DNA of 64,000 nt from Streptomyces sp. CB02058 (GTDB lineage Bacteria; Actinomycetota; Actinomycetes; Streptomycetales; Streptomycetaceae). The position numbers were made by a program, and so were the translations under genes. The DNA is taken from NCBI RefSeq assembly GCF_001905505.1, contig NZ_LIPG01000006.1, positions 372,001 to 436,000 of the forward strand, in the 5' to 3' direction. A model generated the notes under the pieces. It worked only from the letters and a program-made list of their open reading frames with translations, was not told the origin of the DNA and did no database searches. Positions 32,805 through 44,662 of the stretch are shown here, piece after piece (position 1 is the stretch's first letter; the number at the start of each line of letters is the position of its first letter).

Positions 32805-34565
32805 GTGGCAGCACCGAAGAAAAGCCGGGGCTCAACCGGTCAGGGCAGGCCGGGCCGCGCCCTGGCTCTGATCCTCATCGCCATGGTCGCGCTGACCGGC
32901 GGGATGTTCCTGTCCGGTCACACCACGCCCCGGCTCGGGATCGACCTGGCAGGCGGCACCTCGATCACGCTCAAGGCGAAGAGCCAGCCCGGCAAGCCTG
33001 ACGCGATCAACGAGACCAACATGAACACCGCGGTCAGCATCATCGAACGCCGTGTCAATGGTCTGGGTGTCTCCGAGGCCGAGGTTCAGACGCAGGGCGC
33101 GTCGAACATCATCGTGAACATCCCCAAGGGGACGAATTCGAAGCAGGCCCGGGAGCAGGTCGGCACGACCGCCCAGCTCTACTTCCGGCCCGTGCTCACG
33201 GTCACCAACGGCGCACCGACGCCCGAAGGCTCCGCGAGCCCGTCCGCGAGCGGCTCCGGTGAGGCGAGCGCCACGCCCAGCGCGAAGGCGACCGACCCGG
33301 AAACGGCCTCCGATTCGAAGGCGACGCCCTCGGCGAGCGCCACCACCCAGGGCCGTGCCGTCACCGACGCCCTGAAGAAGGACGCCACGCCGACCCCCTC
33401 CGCCAGCGCCTCCGGTGCGGCGGAGTCCTCGGAGACCCCCGCCGCGACCGAGACGCCCGACGCCGCCACCGCGGCGCTCGAGAAGAAGTTCACGGCGCTG
33501 GACTGCACCGACACGGCCGCCCGCGCCAAGGCGGGCGACGGCGTCAAGCCCGAGGACCCCACCGTCGCGTGCAGCTCCGAGGGCGACGCCAAGTACCTCC
33601 TCGGCCCCGCCGAGGTCTCCGGTACGGACGTCGACGACGCGAAGGCCCAGTTCGATCAGCAGCGCGGCATCTGGCTCGTCTCCATGGAGTTCACCGACAA
33701 GGGCTCCAAGAAGTTCCAGACGATCACGAAGAAGCTGTCGACGCAGACGTCGCCGATGAACCAGTTCGCGATCTCCCTCGACGGCGAGGTCGTCTCCGCG
33801 CCCCAGGTGAACGAGACGCTCAGCGGCAGCGCCGAGATCTCCGGCAGCTTCACCCAGCAGTCGGCCGAGGACCTCGCGAACGTCCTGTCCTACGGTGCGC
33901 TCCCGCTGTCCTTCAGCGAGGACACCGTCACCACGGTCACCGCCGCGCTCGGCGGCGAGCAGCTGGAGGCCGGCCTCATCGCCGGCGCCATCGGCCTCGC
34001 CCTGGTCGTCATCTACCTGGTGGCCTACTACCGCGGCCTGGCCCTCATCGCGCTCCTCAGCCTGCTGGCCTCCGGCATCCTGACGTACACGATCATGGCC
34101 CTGCTCGGCCCGGCCATCGGCTTCGCGCTGAACCTCCCGGCCGTCTGCGGTGCCATCGTGGCGATCGGTATCACCGCGGACTCGTTCATCGTGTACTTCG
34201 AACGCATCCGGGACGAGATCCGGGAAGGCCGCACGCTCCGTCCGGCCGTCGAGCGCGCCTGGCCCAGGGCCCGGCGCACCATCCTGGTCTCCGACTTCGT
34301 CTCGTTCCTCGCCGCGGCCGTGCTCTTCCTCGTCACGGTCGGCAAGGTCCAGGGCTTCGCGTTCACGCTCGGCCTCACGACCCTGCTCGACGTCGTCGTG
34401 GTGTTCCTCTTCACCAAGCCCGTCATGACGCTGATGGCCCGCACGAAGTTCTTCGGCAGCGGTCACCCGTGGTCCGGTCTGGACCCGAAGCGGCTCGGCG
34501 CCAAGCCGCCGCTGCGCCGCTCGCGCCGCGTCAACGTCCGTACCGACCACCCGAAGGAGGCGTGA
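32805..34565 (+). CDS. secD: protein translocase subunit SecD
   Basis: A 586-aa inner-membrane protein that, with SecF, uses the proton gradient to help pull exported proteins through the Sec channel. The D1 region begins RLGIDLAGGTSITL; the periplasmic P1 region is interrupted by an insert of about 100 residues rich in Ser, Ala, Thr and Pro (roughly residues 140-225); the membrane block begins near GLIAGAIGLALVVIYLVAYY and includes VAIGITADSFIVYFERIRDEI. GTG 32805 has GGGAGAAACG upstream. secF follows after 1 nt. Confidence 0.96.
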   Translation: MAAPKKSRGSTGQGRPGRALALILIAMVALTGGMFLSGHTTPRLGIDLAGGTSITLKAKSQPGKPDAINETNMNTAVSIIERRVNGLGVSEAEVQTQGASNIIVNIPKGTNSKQAREQVGTTAQLYFRPVLTVTNGAPTPEGSASPSASGSGEASATPSAKATDPETASDSKATPSASATTQGRAVTDALKKDATPTPSASASGAAESSETPAATETPDAATAALEKKFTALDCTDTAARAKAGDGVKPEDPTVACSSEGDAKYLLGPAEVSGTDVDDAKAQFDQQRGIWLVSMEFTDKGSKKFQTITKKLSTQTSPMNQFAISLDGEVVSAPQVNETLSGSAEISGSFTQQSAEDLANVLSYGALPLSFSEDTVTTVTAALGGEQLEAGLIAGAIGLALVVIYLVAYYRGLALIALLSLLASGILTYTIMALLGPAIGFALNLPAVCGAIVAIGITADSFIVYFERIRDEIREGRTLRPAVERAWPRARRTILVSDFVSFLAAAVLFLVTVGKVQGFAFTLGLTTLLDVVVVFLFTKPVMTLMARTKFFGSGHPWSGLDPKRLGAKPPLRRSRRVNVRTDHPKEA

Positions 34566-34566
34566 G

Positions 34567-35676
34567 ATGTCGCGACTCGGCAATCTCGGCGCCCGGCTCT
34601 ACCGTGGCGAGGTCGGTTACGACTTCATCGGCAAGCGCAAGATCTGGTACGGCGTCTCGATCCTGATCACCATCACGGCCATCCTCGGCCTGGCGGTCAG
34701 CGGCCTGAACATGGGCATCGAGTTCAAGGGCGGCGCGGTCTTCACGACCGACACCAAGGCCAAGGTCTCGGTCTCCCAGGCCCACGAGGACGCGGTCGCG
34801 GCCTCCGGCCACGAGGCGATCGTCCAGGAGCTCGGCAACGGCGGGCTCCGGATCCAGATCACCGAGGTCGACACCGCCAAGGCGGACGAGATCAAGGCCC
34901 AGCTCTCCGAGGACCTCGGCATCCCCGAGGCGCAGATCAACGCGGACCTCGTCGGCCCCAGCTGGGGTGAGCAGATCGCCAACAAGGCCTGGGCGGGCCT
35001 CGGCATCTTCATGGTCCTGGTGGTGGTCTACCTGGCCATCGCCTTCGAATGGCGGATGGCCGTCGCCGCGCTCATCGCGCTGATCCACGACATCACCATC
35101 ACGGTCGGTGTCTACGCCCTCGTCGGCTTCGAGGTCACCCCGGGCACCGTGATCGGTCTGCTGACCATCCTCGGTTACTCCCTCTACGACACGGTCGTCG
35201 TCTTCGACAGCCTCAAGGAGGGCACGAAGGGGATCACCAAGCAGACCCGCTGGACCTACAGCGAGATCGCCAACCGCTCCATCAACGGCACGCTGGTGCG
35301 CTCCATCAACACCACCGTCGTGGCGCTGCTGCCGGTCGCCGGTCTGCTGTTCATCGGTGGCGGTGTCCTCGGCGCCGGCATGCTGAACGACATCTCGCTG
35401 TCCCTCTTCGTCGGCCTCGCCGCCGGTGCGTACTCCTCGATCTTCATCGCCACCCCGCTGGTGGCCGACCTCAAGGAGCGCGAGCCGCAGATAAAGGCAC
35501 TGAAGAAGCGGATCCTCGCCAAGCGTGCCGCCGCGGCGGCCAAGGGCGAGTCCGTCGAGGACGAGCGTGACGACCGGGAGCAGGAGGGCGTCGAGGACGG
35601 CGAGCCCGCAGGCGCCGTGATCGGCCAGCGCCGCCAGCCCGGCGGACACGGCCGGACCCCGAGGAACCGCCGATGA
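34567..35676 (+). CDS. secF: protein translocase subunit SecF
   Basis: A 369-aa partner of SecD, six membrane helices. The first helix region is KIWYGVSILITITAILGLAV, followed by GLNMGIEFKGGAVF (the conserved GxEFKGG). VVVFDSLKEGTKGI is the conserved loop of the helix 4-5 region. A basic/acidic C-terminal tail of about 60 residues (EDERDDREQEGVEDGE) is longer than in enterobacteria. The stop overlaps the apt start by 4 nt, so apt is in the same operon. Confidence 0.97.
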   Translation: MSRLGNLGARLYRGEVGYDFIGKRKIWYGVSILITITAILGLAVSGLNMGIEFKGGAVFTTDTKAKVSVSQAHEDAVAASGHEAIVQELGNGGLRIQITEVDTAKADEIKAQLSEDLGIPEAQINADLVGPSWGEQIANKAWAGLGIFMVLVVVYLAIAFEWRMAVAALIALIHDITITVGVYALVGFEVTPGTVIGLLTILGYSLYDTVVVFDSLKEGTKGITKQTRWTYSEIANRSINGTLVRSINTTVVALLPVAGLLFIGGGVLGAGMLNDISLSLFVGLAAGAYSSIFIATPLVADLKEREPQIKALKKRILAKRAAAAAKGESVEDERDDREQEGVEDGEPAGAVIGQRRQPGGHGRTPRNRR

Positions 35677-36230
35677 CCAGCACGGACATCGACGAGACGA
35701 CCCGGGAGCTCCTGCTCAGCCGGATCCGTGACGTACCGGACTATCCGAAGCCGGGAGTGCTGTTCAAGGACATCACCCCGCTGCTCGCGGACCCGGTGGC
35801 CTTCACCGCGCTCACGGACTGGTTCGTGGAGCTGTGCGTACGCCACGGGGCCACCAAGATCGTCGGCCTGGAGGCGCGCGGCTTCATCCTGGCCGCGCCC
35901 GTCTCCGTCCGGGCCGGGATCGGCTTCGTACCGGTGCGCAAGGCCGGGAAGCTCCCCGGCGCCACCCTCGGGCAGGTCTACGAGCTGGAGTACGGCACCG
36001 CGGAGATCGAGATCCACGCCGAGGACCTGTCCGCCGACGACCGGGTCATGGTCATCGACGACGTCCTGGCCACGGGCGGCACCGCCGAGGCCTCGCTGGA
36101 GCTGATCCAGCGGGCCGGTGCCCAGGTCGCGGGGGTGGCGGTCCTCATGGAGCTCGGCTTCCTCTCGGGCCGTGCCCGGCTGGAGACGGGGCTGCGTGAG
36201 GCCCCGCTGGAGGCTCTGATCACCCTCTGA
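35673..36230 (+). CDS. apt: adenine phosphoribosyltransferase
   Basis: A 185-aa purine-salvage enzyme that converts adenine and PRPP to AMP. The start RDVPDYPKPGVLFKDITPLL, the GLEARGFILAAPV segment and the PRPP-binding motif VMVIDDVLATGGTAEAS are all present. ATG 35673 overlaps the secF stop (ATGA). Linkage with secDF and relA is conserved in actinobacteria. A terminator follows at 36271-36304. Confidence 0.96.
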   Translation: MTSTDIDETTRELLLSRIRDVPDYPKPGVLFKDITPLLADPVAFTALTDWFVELCVRHGATKIVGLEARGFILAAPVSVRAGIGFVPVRKAGKLPGATLGQVYELEYGTAEIEIHAEDLSADDRVMVIDDVLATGGTAEASLELIQRAGAQVAGVAVLMELGFLSGRARLETGLREAPLEALITL

Positions 36231-36270
36231 GCCGCAGCCGCGCGGTCACAGCGCGTGCAAGGTCGTAACA

Positions 36271-36304
36271 GGACGGGCACCCGGGAACATCCGGGTGCCC
36301 GTCC
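36271..36304 (+). terminator. terminator after apt
   Basis: A 14-bp stem (36271-36284 with 36291-36304) and 6-nt loop lie 41 nt past the apt stop; relA therefore probably has its own promoter. Confidence 0.8.
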
Positions 36305-36400
36305 CGTGTTGTGAGGGGTTCCACACTCCCCGGGCGAGGACCCGCTCCGGGGTCGTTACCATGGGCTTTCCGGTAGCCCGGATCCGCACGAGGAGCGCTC

Positions 36401-39067
<2,667 letters not shown>

Positions 39068-39281
39068 GAGGGGAGACCAGGACCGGCGGCGAAGCCGTCG
39101 AGGTGCTCGGGCCGGCCCTCCAGCAGGCCAGTCCGAGGCCGACGCCGTCGGTTCCGGCAGCCGCGGGGCCGCCTGCGCGGGGATCTCCCCGTGCCGCCCG
39201 ACGGAGGACCGCCCGACGGAGGTTCCCTGCACGGTTCCGGCCGCTGTGACGCCCCCCCCTGGCTGCTGCCGCGGCACGCGT

Positions 39282-39320
39282 GAGGGGCCCCAGGCACGTG
39301 TCACGTACCCGAGGCCCCTC
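39282..39320 (-). terminator. hairpin between relA and the DUF349 gene
   Basis: An 8-bp stem (39282-39289 with 39313-39320) encloses a region with its own short palindrome (ACGTG-T-CACGT near 39296-39306). It lies 16 bp past the DUF349 stop on the minus strand. The rest of 39068-39335 holds a short direct repeat (CCGCCCGACGGAGG, twice, near 39193-39222) and no gene. Confidence 0.45.
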
Positions 39321-39335
39321 CCGAGGAGTCCCGCG

Positions 39336-40565
39336 TCAGCCGCCGAACTCCTCCAGGCCCTTCAGCGCCTGGTCCAGCAGCGCCTGACGGCCCTCCAGCT
39401 CACGGGAGAGCTTGTCGGCCCGGGCGTTGTTGCCCGAGGCGCGTGCCGTGTCGATCTGCGTACGCAGCTTGTCGACGGCCGCCTGGAGCTGACCGGTCAG
39501 ACCCGCGGCACGCGCACGCGCCTCCGGGTTCGTCCGGCGCCACTCGGCCTCCTCGGCCTCCTGGAGCGCGCGCTCCACCGCGTGCAGCCGGCCCTCGACC
39601 TTGGGGCGGGCGTCACGCGGGACGTGGCCGATGGCCTCCCAGCGCTCGTTGACCGAACGGAACGCGGCCCTGGCCGCCTTCAGATCCGTCACCGGGACGA
39701 GCTTCTCGGCCTCGGTCGCGAGCTCCTCCTTGAGCTTGAGGTTCTCGCCCTGCTCCGCGTCCCGCTCGGCGAAGACACCGCTGCGAGCCGCGAAGAAGAC
39801 GTCCTGGGCGCCGCGGAAGCGGTTCCACAGTTCGTCCTCGGCCTCGCGCTGCGCGCGCCCCGCCGCCTTCCACTCGGTCATCAGGTCGCGGTAACGGGCC
39901 GCCGTCGCACCCCAGTCGGTCGAGCCCGAGAGCGACTCGGCCTCGGCGACCAGCTTCTCCTTGGCCTTGCGGGCATCCTCGCGCTGCGCGTCCAGCGCGG
40001 CGAAGTGCGCCTTCCGGCGCTTGGAGAAGGCGGAACGGGCATGCGAGAAGCGGTGCCACAGCTCGTCGTCGGACTTGCGGTCCAGACGAGGCAGCCCCTT
40101 CCAGGTGTCGACGAGCGCCCTCAGGCGCTCACCCGCGGACCGCCACTGCTCGCTCTGCGCGAGCTCCTCCGCCTCGACGACGAGCGCCTCCTTGGCCTGA
40201 CGGGCCTCGTCGGTCTGCTTCGCCTTCTGGACCTTGCGCTCCTCACGGCGGGAGTCGACCGTCGCGACGAGGGTGTCCAGCCGCTTGCCGAGCGCCGCGA
40301 GGTCACCGACGGCGTGGTGCTCGTCGACCTGCTGACGCAGGTGCTCGATCGCCGCCGTGGCGTCCTTCGCCGAGAGGTCGGTGGTCTTCACCCGCCGCTC
40401 GAGGAGACCGATCTCGACCACCAGGCCCTCGTACTTGCGCTCGAAATAGGCCAGGGCCTCCTCGGGGGAACCGGCCTGCCACGATCCGACGACCTGCTCG
40501 CCCTCGGCTGTACGCACGTACACGGTGCCCGTCTCATCGACACGGCCCCACGGGTCGCTGCTCAC
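39336..40565 (-). CDS. DUF349 coiled-coil protein
   Basis: A 409-aa protein almost wholly alpha-helical and charged. It contains several DUF349 repeats with the repeating pattern of a W, a basic stretch and a DELWxRF segment: SDDELWHRFSHARSAFSKRR near the middle and AEDELWNRFRGAQDVFF later, then RAAFRSVNERWEAIGHVPRD. The N-terminus (GRVDETGTVYVRTAEGEQVV) is a small beta segment common to the actinobacterial group. No function is established. GTG 40565 is chosen: GGAGGAGG lies just upstream. Divergent from nothing; next to the cyclophilin on the same strand. Confidence 0.9.
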   Translation of the reverse strand: MSSDPWGRVDETGTVYVRTAEGEQVVGSWQAGSPEEALAYFERKYEGLVVEIGLLERRVKTTDLSAKDATAAIEHLRQQVDEHHAVGDLAALGKRLDTLVATVDSRREERKVQKAKQTDEARQAKEALVVEAEELAQSEQWRSAGERLRALVDTWKGLPRLDRKSDDELWHRFSHARSAFSKRRKAHFAALDAQREDARKAKEKLVAEAESLSGSTDWGATAARYRDLMTEWKAAGRAQREAEDELWNRFRGAQDVFFAARSGVFAERDAEQGENLKLKEELATEAEKLVPVTDLKAARAAFRSVNERWEAIGHVPRDARPKVEGRLHAVERALQEAEEAEWRRTNPEARARAAGLTGQLQAAVDKLRTQIDTARASGNNARADKLSRELEGRQALLDQALKGLEEFGG

Positions 40566-40753
40566 AGCGCCTCCTCCACCTGATGCATCGAGGGGGTTGG
40601 CCCCCCGTGCATCGTCCACAGTTTCCTGGGGCGGGCAGCGCCCGCCCTCCACAACGCCAATCTAGGCGACCGGCCACCCGGCTGTCCGCACTCAGCGCGG
40701 CTGAAATTCTCCGGTCCGCCCCGGGGACGGACGCCGGGTGGCCACGTCGGGGG

Positions 40754-41542
40754 TCAGGCCTTCTCGACGGTCCCCTTCTCGACGGTGACGGTCTTCTTCG
40801 GAGCACCGTCACCCGCACCGTCCACGACACCCGCCTCGGCGATCTTCTTGACGGCCTTCAGACCGGCCGCGTCCATGGTGCCGAACGGCGTGTAGCTGGG
40901 CGGCAGTTTGGTGTCCTTGTAGACCAGGAAGAACTGGCTGCCACCGGTGCCCGGCTGGCCGGTGTTCGCCATCGCGACGGTGCCCGCCGGATAGGTCACC
41001 GCCCCGTCGTCGCCCGCCTTGCCCAGCGCCGTCAGGTTCTCGTCGGGGATCGTGTAGCCGGGACCGCCCGTGCCGTCGCCCTTCGGGTCACCGCACTGCA
41101 GGACGAAGATGCCCTCCGTGGTCAGGCGGTGGCACTTCGTGCCGTCGAAGTACTTCTTGTCCGCCAGGGCCTTGAAGGAGTTCGTGGTGTGCGGGGTCTT
41201 GGCCGCGTCCATCCCGATCCCGATGTCACCCTGGCTCGTCTCGAGCGCCAGCGTGTACTTCGCCTTCTTGTCGATCGTCATCTCGGGCTCGGGCTCACTG
41301 CTCTCGCTCGCCGAGGGAGACTCCGAGGGGCTCGCGCTCGCGGCCGCGTCCGCGGAGTTCTTCGTGTCGTCGCCGTCGCTGAGGACGTACGCGCCCACGC
41401 CGATGACCGCCACCACGGCCACCGCCGAAGCGATGATCGCCGTGAGGCGCCTGGTCCTGCGGCGGGCCTCCTCCCGGCGCTGCTGCTGCCGCTCGAACTT
41501 CTCCCGGGCGAGCTGCCGCCGCCGCTGATCGCTGCTGACCAC
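40754..41542 (-). CDS. membrane-anchored cyclophilin-type peptidyl-prolyl isomerase
   Basis: A 262-aa protein. A basic N-terminal segment (REKFERQQQRREEARRRTRR) precedes one membrane helix (LTAIIASAVAVVAVIGVGAYVL); a Ser/Ala/Glu-rich linker follows, then a cyclophilin domain with TPHTTNSFKALADKKYFDG, FVLQCGDPKGDGTGGPGY and AMANTGQPGTGGSQFFLVY. It therefore acts outside the membrane, helping fold exported proteins. GTG 41542 is preferred for the AAGGAGA upstream. In mycobacteria the related gene also lies between relA and hisS. Confidence 0.93.
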   Translation of the reverse strand: MVSSDQRRRQLAREKFERQQQRREEARRRTRRLTAIIASAVAVVAVIGVGAYVLSDGDDTKNSADAAASASPSESPSASESSEPEPEMTIDKKAKYTLALETSQGDIGIGMDAAKTPHTTNSFKALADKKYFDGTKCHRLTTEGIFVLQCGDPKGDGTGGPGYTIPDENLTALGKAGDDGAVTYPAGTVAMANTGQPGTGGSQFFLVYKDTKLPPSYTPFGTMDAAGLKAVKKIAEAGVVDGAGDGAPKKTVTVEKGTVEKA

Positions 41543-41690
41543 CGGATGGTCTCCTTGTACGTCGTGTGATCGGGCCTGGATTGCCCCGTACGGTATATGG
41601 GTTAGCTGTGGAATGAGGAGCGCCGGTAGGCTCTGATCTGCCGCCTTCCCCTCCGCGGCCCTCCTCGTCGGACGAACACTAAGGACGATC

Positions 41691-42377
41691 GTGCTCATTG
41701 CCGGGTTCCCCGCCGGGGCCTGGGGGACCAACTGCTACCTGGTCGCCCCCGCCGCAGGCGAGGAGTGCGTGATCATCGACCCCGGCCACCAGGCCGCCCA
41801 GGGCGTCGAGGAAGCACTGAAGAAGCATCGGCTCAAGCCCGTCGCCGTCGTGCTCACCCACGGCCACATCGACCACGTCGCCTCGGTCGTCCCCGTCTGC
41901 GGCGCCCATGACGTCCCCGCCTGGATCCACCCCGAGGACCGCTACATGATGAGCGACCCGGAGAAGGCCCTCGGCCGCTCCATCGGGATGCCGCTCATGG
42001 GCGAGCTGACCGTGGGCGAGCCCGACGACGTCAAGGAGCTGGCCGACGGTGCCCGGCTGAAGCTGGCGGGCATGGAGTTCGGCGTCGCGCACGCGCCCGG
42101 CCATACCAAGGGGTCGGTGACGTTCAGGATGCCCGAGGCCGCGGATGTCCCGCAGGTCCTCTTCTCGGGCGACCTGCTCTTCGCCGGCTCCGTCGGACGC
42201 ACCGACCTGCCCGGCGGCGACCACGCCGAGCTGCTCGAGTCGCTGGCCCGTGTGTGCCTGCCGCTCGACGACTCGACCGTGGTGCTGTCCGGCCACGGCC
42301 CCCAGACGACCATCGGCCGCGAGCGCGCCTCCAATCCGTATCTGCACGGCCTGGACGCGCCCCGCCGAGGAATGTGA
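41691..42377 (+). CDS. MBL-fold metallo-hydrolase (glyoxalase II-like)
   Basis: A 228-aa metallo-beta-lactamase-fold hydrolase. The metal-binding motif is complete: VLTHGHIDHVAS (H-x-H-x-D-H), a second histidine in AHAPGHTKGS, the aspartate in FSGDLLFAGSVGRTD, and the last histidine in LSGHGPQTT. This is the pattern of glyoxalase II-like thioesterases; substrate not known. GTG 41691. It precedes hisS by 14 nt and is probably co-transcribed; the mycobacterial counterpart has the same place. Confidence 0.93.
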   Translation: MLIAGFPAGAWGTNCYLVAPAAGEECVIIDPGHQAAQGVEEALKKHRLKPVAVVLTHGHIDHVASVVPVCGAHDVPAWIHPEDRYMMSDPEKALGRSIGMPLMGELTVGEPDDVKELADGARLKLAGMEFGVAHAPGHTKGSVTFRMPEAADVPQVLFSGDLLFAGSVGRTDLPGGDHAELLESLARVCLPLDDSTVVLSGHGPQTTIGRERASNPYLHGLDAPRRGM

Positions 42378-42391
42378 CGAGAGAAAGAACC

Positions 42392-43654
42392 GTGAGCACC
42401 TTCCAGGCCCCCAAGGGCACGTACGACCTGATCCCGCCGGACTCCGCGACGTACCTCGCGGTGCGCGAGGCGCTCGCCGAGCCCCTCAAGAACTCGGGCT
42501 ACGGCTACATCGAGACGCCCGGCTTCGAGGACGTCGCCCTGTTCGCACGCGGAGTCGGCGAGTCCACCGACATCGTCTCCAAGGAGATGTACGCCTTCGA
42601 GACCAAGGGCGGCGACAAGCTCGCGCTGCGCCCCGAAGGCACGGCGTCCGTACTTCGCGCGGCGCTGGAGGCCAACCTGCACAAGGCGGGCAACCTCCCC
42701 GTCAAGCTCTGGTACTCCGGCTCGTACTACCGCTACGAGCGCCCGCAGAAGGGCCGTTACCGCCACTTCTCGCAGGTCGGTGCCGAGGCCATCGGCACCG
42801 AGGACCCCGCGCTCGACGCCGAGCTGATCATCCTCGCCGACCAGGCGTACCGCGCGCTCGGGCTCACGCAGTTCCGCATCCTGCTGAACTCGCTCGGCGA
42901 CAAGCAGTGCCGCCCCGTCTACCGCGAGGCGCTCCAGACGTTCCTGCGCGACCTCGATCTCGACGAGGAGACCCGTCGCCGCATCGAGATCAACCCGCTC
43001 CGGGTGCTCGACGACAAGCGGCCCGACGTCCAGAAGCAGCTGACCGGCGCCCCGATGCTCCGTGACTTCCTCTGCGACGCCTGCAAGGCGTACCACGAGG
43101 AGGTCCGCGATCTGCTGACGGCTGCGGGCGTGGTGTACGAGGACGACGAGAAACTGGTCCGCGGCCTCGACTACTACACGCGCACCACCTTCGAGTTCGT
43201 CCACGACGGCCTGGGCTCCCAGTCCGCCGTGGGCGGCGGCGGCCGGTACGACGGCCTGTCCGAGATGATCGGCGGCCCGGCCCTGCCGTCCGTCGGATGG
43301 GCCCTCGGCGTCGACCGCACGGTGCTGGCACTGGAGGCCGAAGGCGTCGAGCTGGAGATCCCCTCCACCACCAGCGTGTACGCCGTCCCGCTCGGCGAGG
43401 AGGCCCGGCGGGTGCTCTTCGGCCTGGTCACCGAGCTGCGGAAGGCGGGGGTCGCCACGGACTTCGCGTTCGGCGGCCGTGGGCTGAAGGGCGCGATGAA
43501 GAGCGCGAACCGTTCCGGCGCACGCTTCACGATCGTGGCCGGTGAGCGTGATCTCGCCGACGGCGCCGTCCAGCTCAAGGACATGGAGTCCGGCGACCAG
43601 GAACCGGTCGCGCTGGACGCGCTCGTGGCCACGGTCCGGGCCAAGCTGGCCTGA
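42392..43654 (+). CDS. hisS: histidyl-tRNA synthetase
   Basis: A 420-aa class II synthetase. It starts VSTFQAPKGTYDLIPPDS; motif 2 is YRYERPQKGRYRHFSQVGAE, the histidine-specific loops are LVRGLDYYTRTTFEF and AVGGGGRYDGL, and motif 3 is WALGVDRTVLAL. The C-terminal anticodon domain is complete. GTG 42392 with GAGAGAAAG upstream. A strong terminator follows at 43674-43706. Confidence 0.97.
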   Translation: MSTFQAPKGTYDLIPPDSATYLAVREALAEPLKNSGYGYIETPGFEDVALFARGVGESTDIVSKEMYAFETKGGDKLALRPEGTASVLRAALEANLHKAGNLPVKLWYSGSYYRYERPQKGRYRHFSQVGAEAIGTEDPALDAELIILADQAYRALGLTQFRILLNSLGDKQCRPVYREALQTFLRDLDLDEETRRRIEINPLRVLDDKRPDVQKQLTGAPMLRDFLCDACKAYHEEVRDLLTAAGVVYEDDEKLVRGLDYYTRTTFEFVHDGLGSQSAVGGGGRYDGLSEMIGGPALPSVGWALGVDRTVLALEAEGVELEIPSTTSVYAVPLGEEARRVLFGLVTELRKAGVATDFAFGGRGLKGAMKSANRSGARFTIVAGERDLADGAVQLKDMESGDQEPVALDALVATVRAKLA

Positions 43655-43983
43655 TCCGCTCCCTGCTCCACCCCTGTGCCCGCCCGGTCCGACCGGGCGG
43701 GCACAGTGCGTCCCGGCCCGAGCGGGCGGGCGCAGGGCGCCCCGGACCCGTCGGCCGTCAATGACAGGGGCGGGGATTCACCCTCCGGCCCGATTTCGGG
43801 TACGGGACCGCCGTCGCGCGCCGGGGAAGCGGCGCCCCGCCCGCGCCGTGGGGACCGCGCGTCCGGGCGTGCCCGGGCGGGCCCTCCCCGCGCACACCTT
43901 TATGCCGATCGAACGGATGGCCACGACGGCTGTGCGGCACAATGACCGGTGCCCGGCTGGCTACTCAGTGATGGAACGGCGAT
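43655..43983 (+). other. 329-bp non-coding interval
   Basis: The left part holds the hisS terminator (43674-43706). The remaining 277 bp contains short Arg/Pro-rich frames on both strands that look like GC-driven noise, and must include the promoter of the VKOR gene; no firm -10/-35 pair was seen. No RNA gene or operator recognised. Confidence 0.5.
43674..43706 (+). terminator. terminator after hisS
   Basis: A perfect 15-bp stem (43674-43688 with 43692-43706) with a 3-nt loop, 20 nt past the hisS stop. Confidence 0.82.
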
Positions 43984-44619
43984 ATGACGATGGCAGCGGT
44001 AGATCATCCCTCCTCCGAACAGGACGAGGACAACGGAGCCAGGACCTTCGGCGGCAGCCGTGCGCTCGCACTGCTGCTGGTGATCACCGGCGCCGCCGGA
44101 CTGCTCGCCGCCTGGGTGATCACGATCGACAAGTTCAAGCTGCTGGAGGACCCGAGCTTCACGCCGGGATGCAGCCTGAACCCGGTGGTCGCGTGCGGCA
44201 ACATCATGAAGAGCGAGCAGGCCTCCGCCTTCGGCTTCCCCAACCCGATGCTCGGCATCGCCACGTACTCCGTGGTCATCGGCATCGGCATGGCGCTCCT
44301 CGCGGGTGCCCGCTTCCGCGCCTGGTACTGGCTGGGCCTCAACGCGGGCACGCTGTTCGGCGTCGGCTTCTGCACCTGGCTCCAGTACCAGTCGCTGTAC
44401 AACATCAACTCGCTCTGCCTCTGGTGCTGCCTGGCCTGGGTCGCCACGATCTTCATGTTCTGCTACGTCACCACGCACAACATCAAGCACGGCATCCTGC
44501 CCGCGCCCGCCTGGCTGCGGAACGCCCTCAGCGAGTTCCACTGGGTGCCGCCGGTGCTCTGGATCGGGATCATCGGCATGCTGATCCTGACCCGCTGGTG
44601 GGACTTCTGGACCAGCTGA
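43984..44619 (+). CDS. VKOR-family disulfide-bond membrane protein
   Basis: A 211-aa vitamin K epoxide reductase-like protein that, in bacteria, reoxidises a DsbA-like partner by passing electrons to quinone. Five membrane helices (first ALALLLVITGAAGLLAAW). The loop cysteine pair is in PGCSLNPVVACGNIM and the active-site CLWC in NSLCLWCCLAW, so the catalytic residues are present. ATG 43984 or ATG 43990 could start it. Followed 43 nt later by rarA; the partner thioredoxin-like protein is not in this window. Confidence 0.94.
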   Translation: MTMAAVDHPSSEQDEDNGARTFGGSRALALLLVITGAAGLLAAWVITIDKFKLLEDPSFTPGCSLNPVVACGNIMKSEQASAFGFPNPMLGIATYSVVIGIGMALLAGARFRAWYWLGLNAGTLFGVGFCTWLQYQSLYNINSLCLWCCLAWVATIFMFCYVTTHNIKHGILPAPAWLRNALSEFHWVPPVLWIGIIGMLILTRWWDFWTS

Positions 44620-44662
44620 CGCGGCAGGCGGGTCTGTCGGTGGGGTGACATAGGCTTCACGC

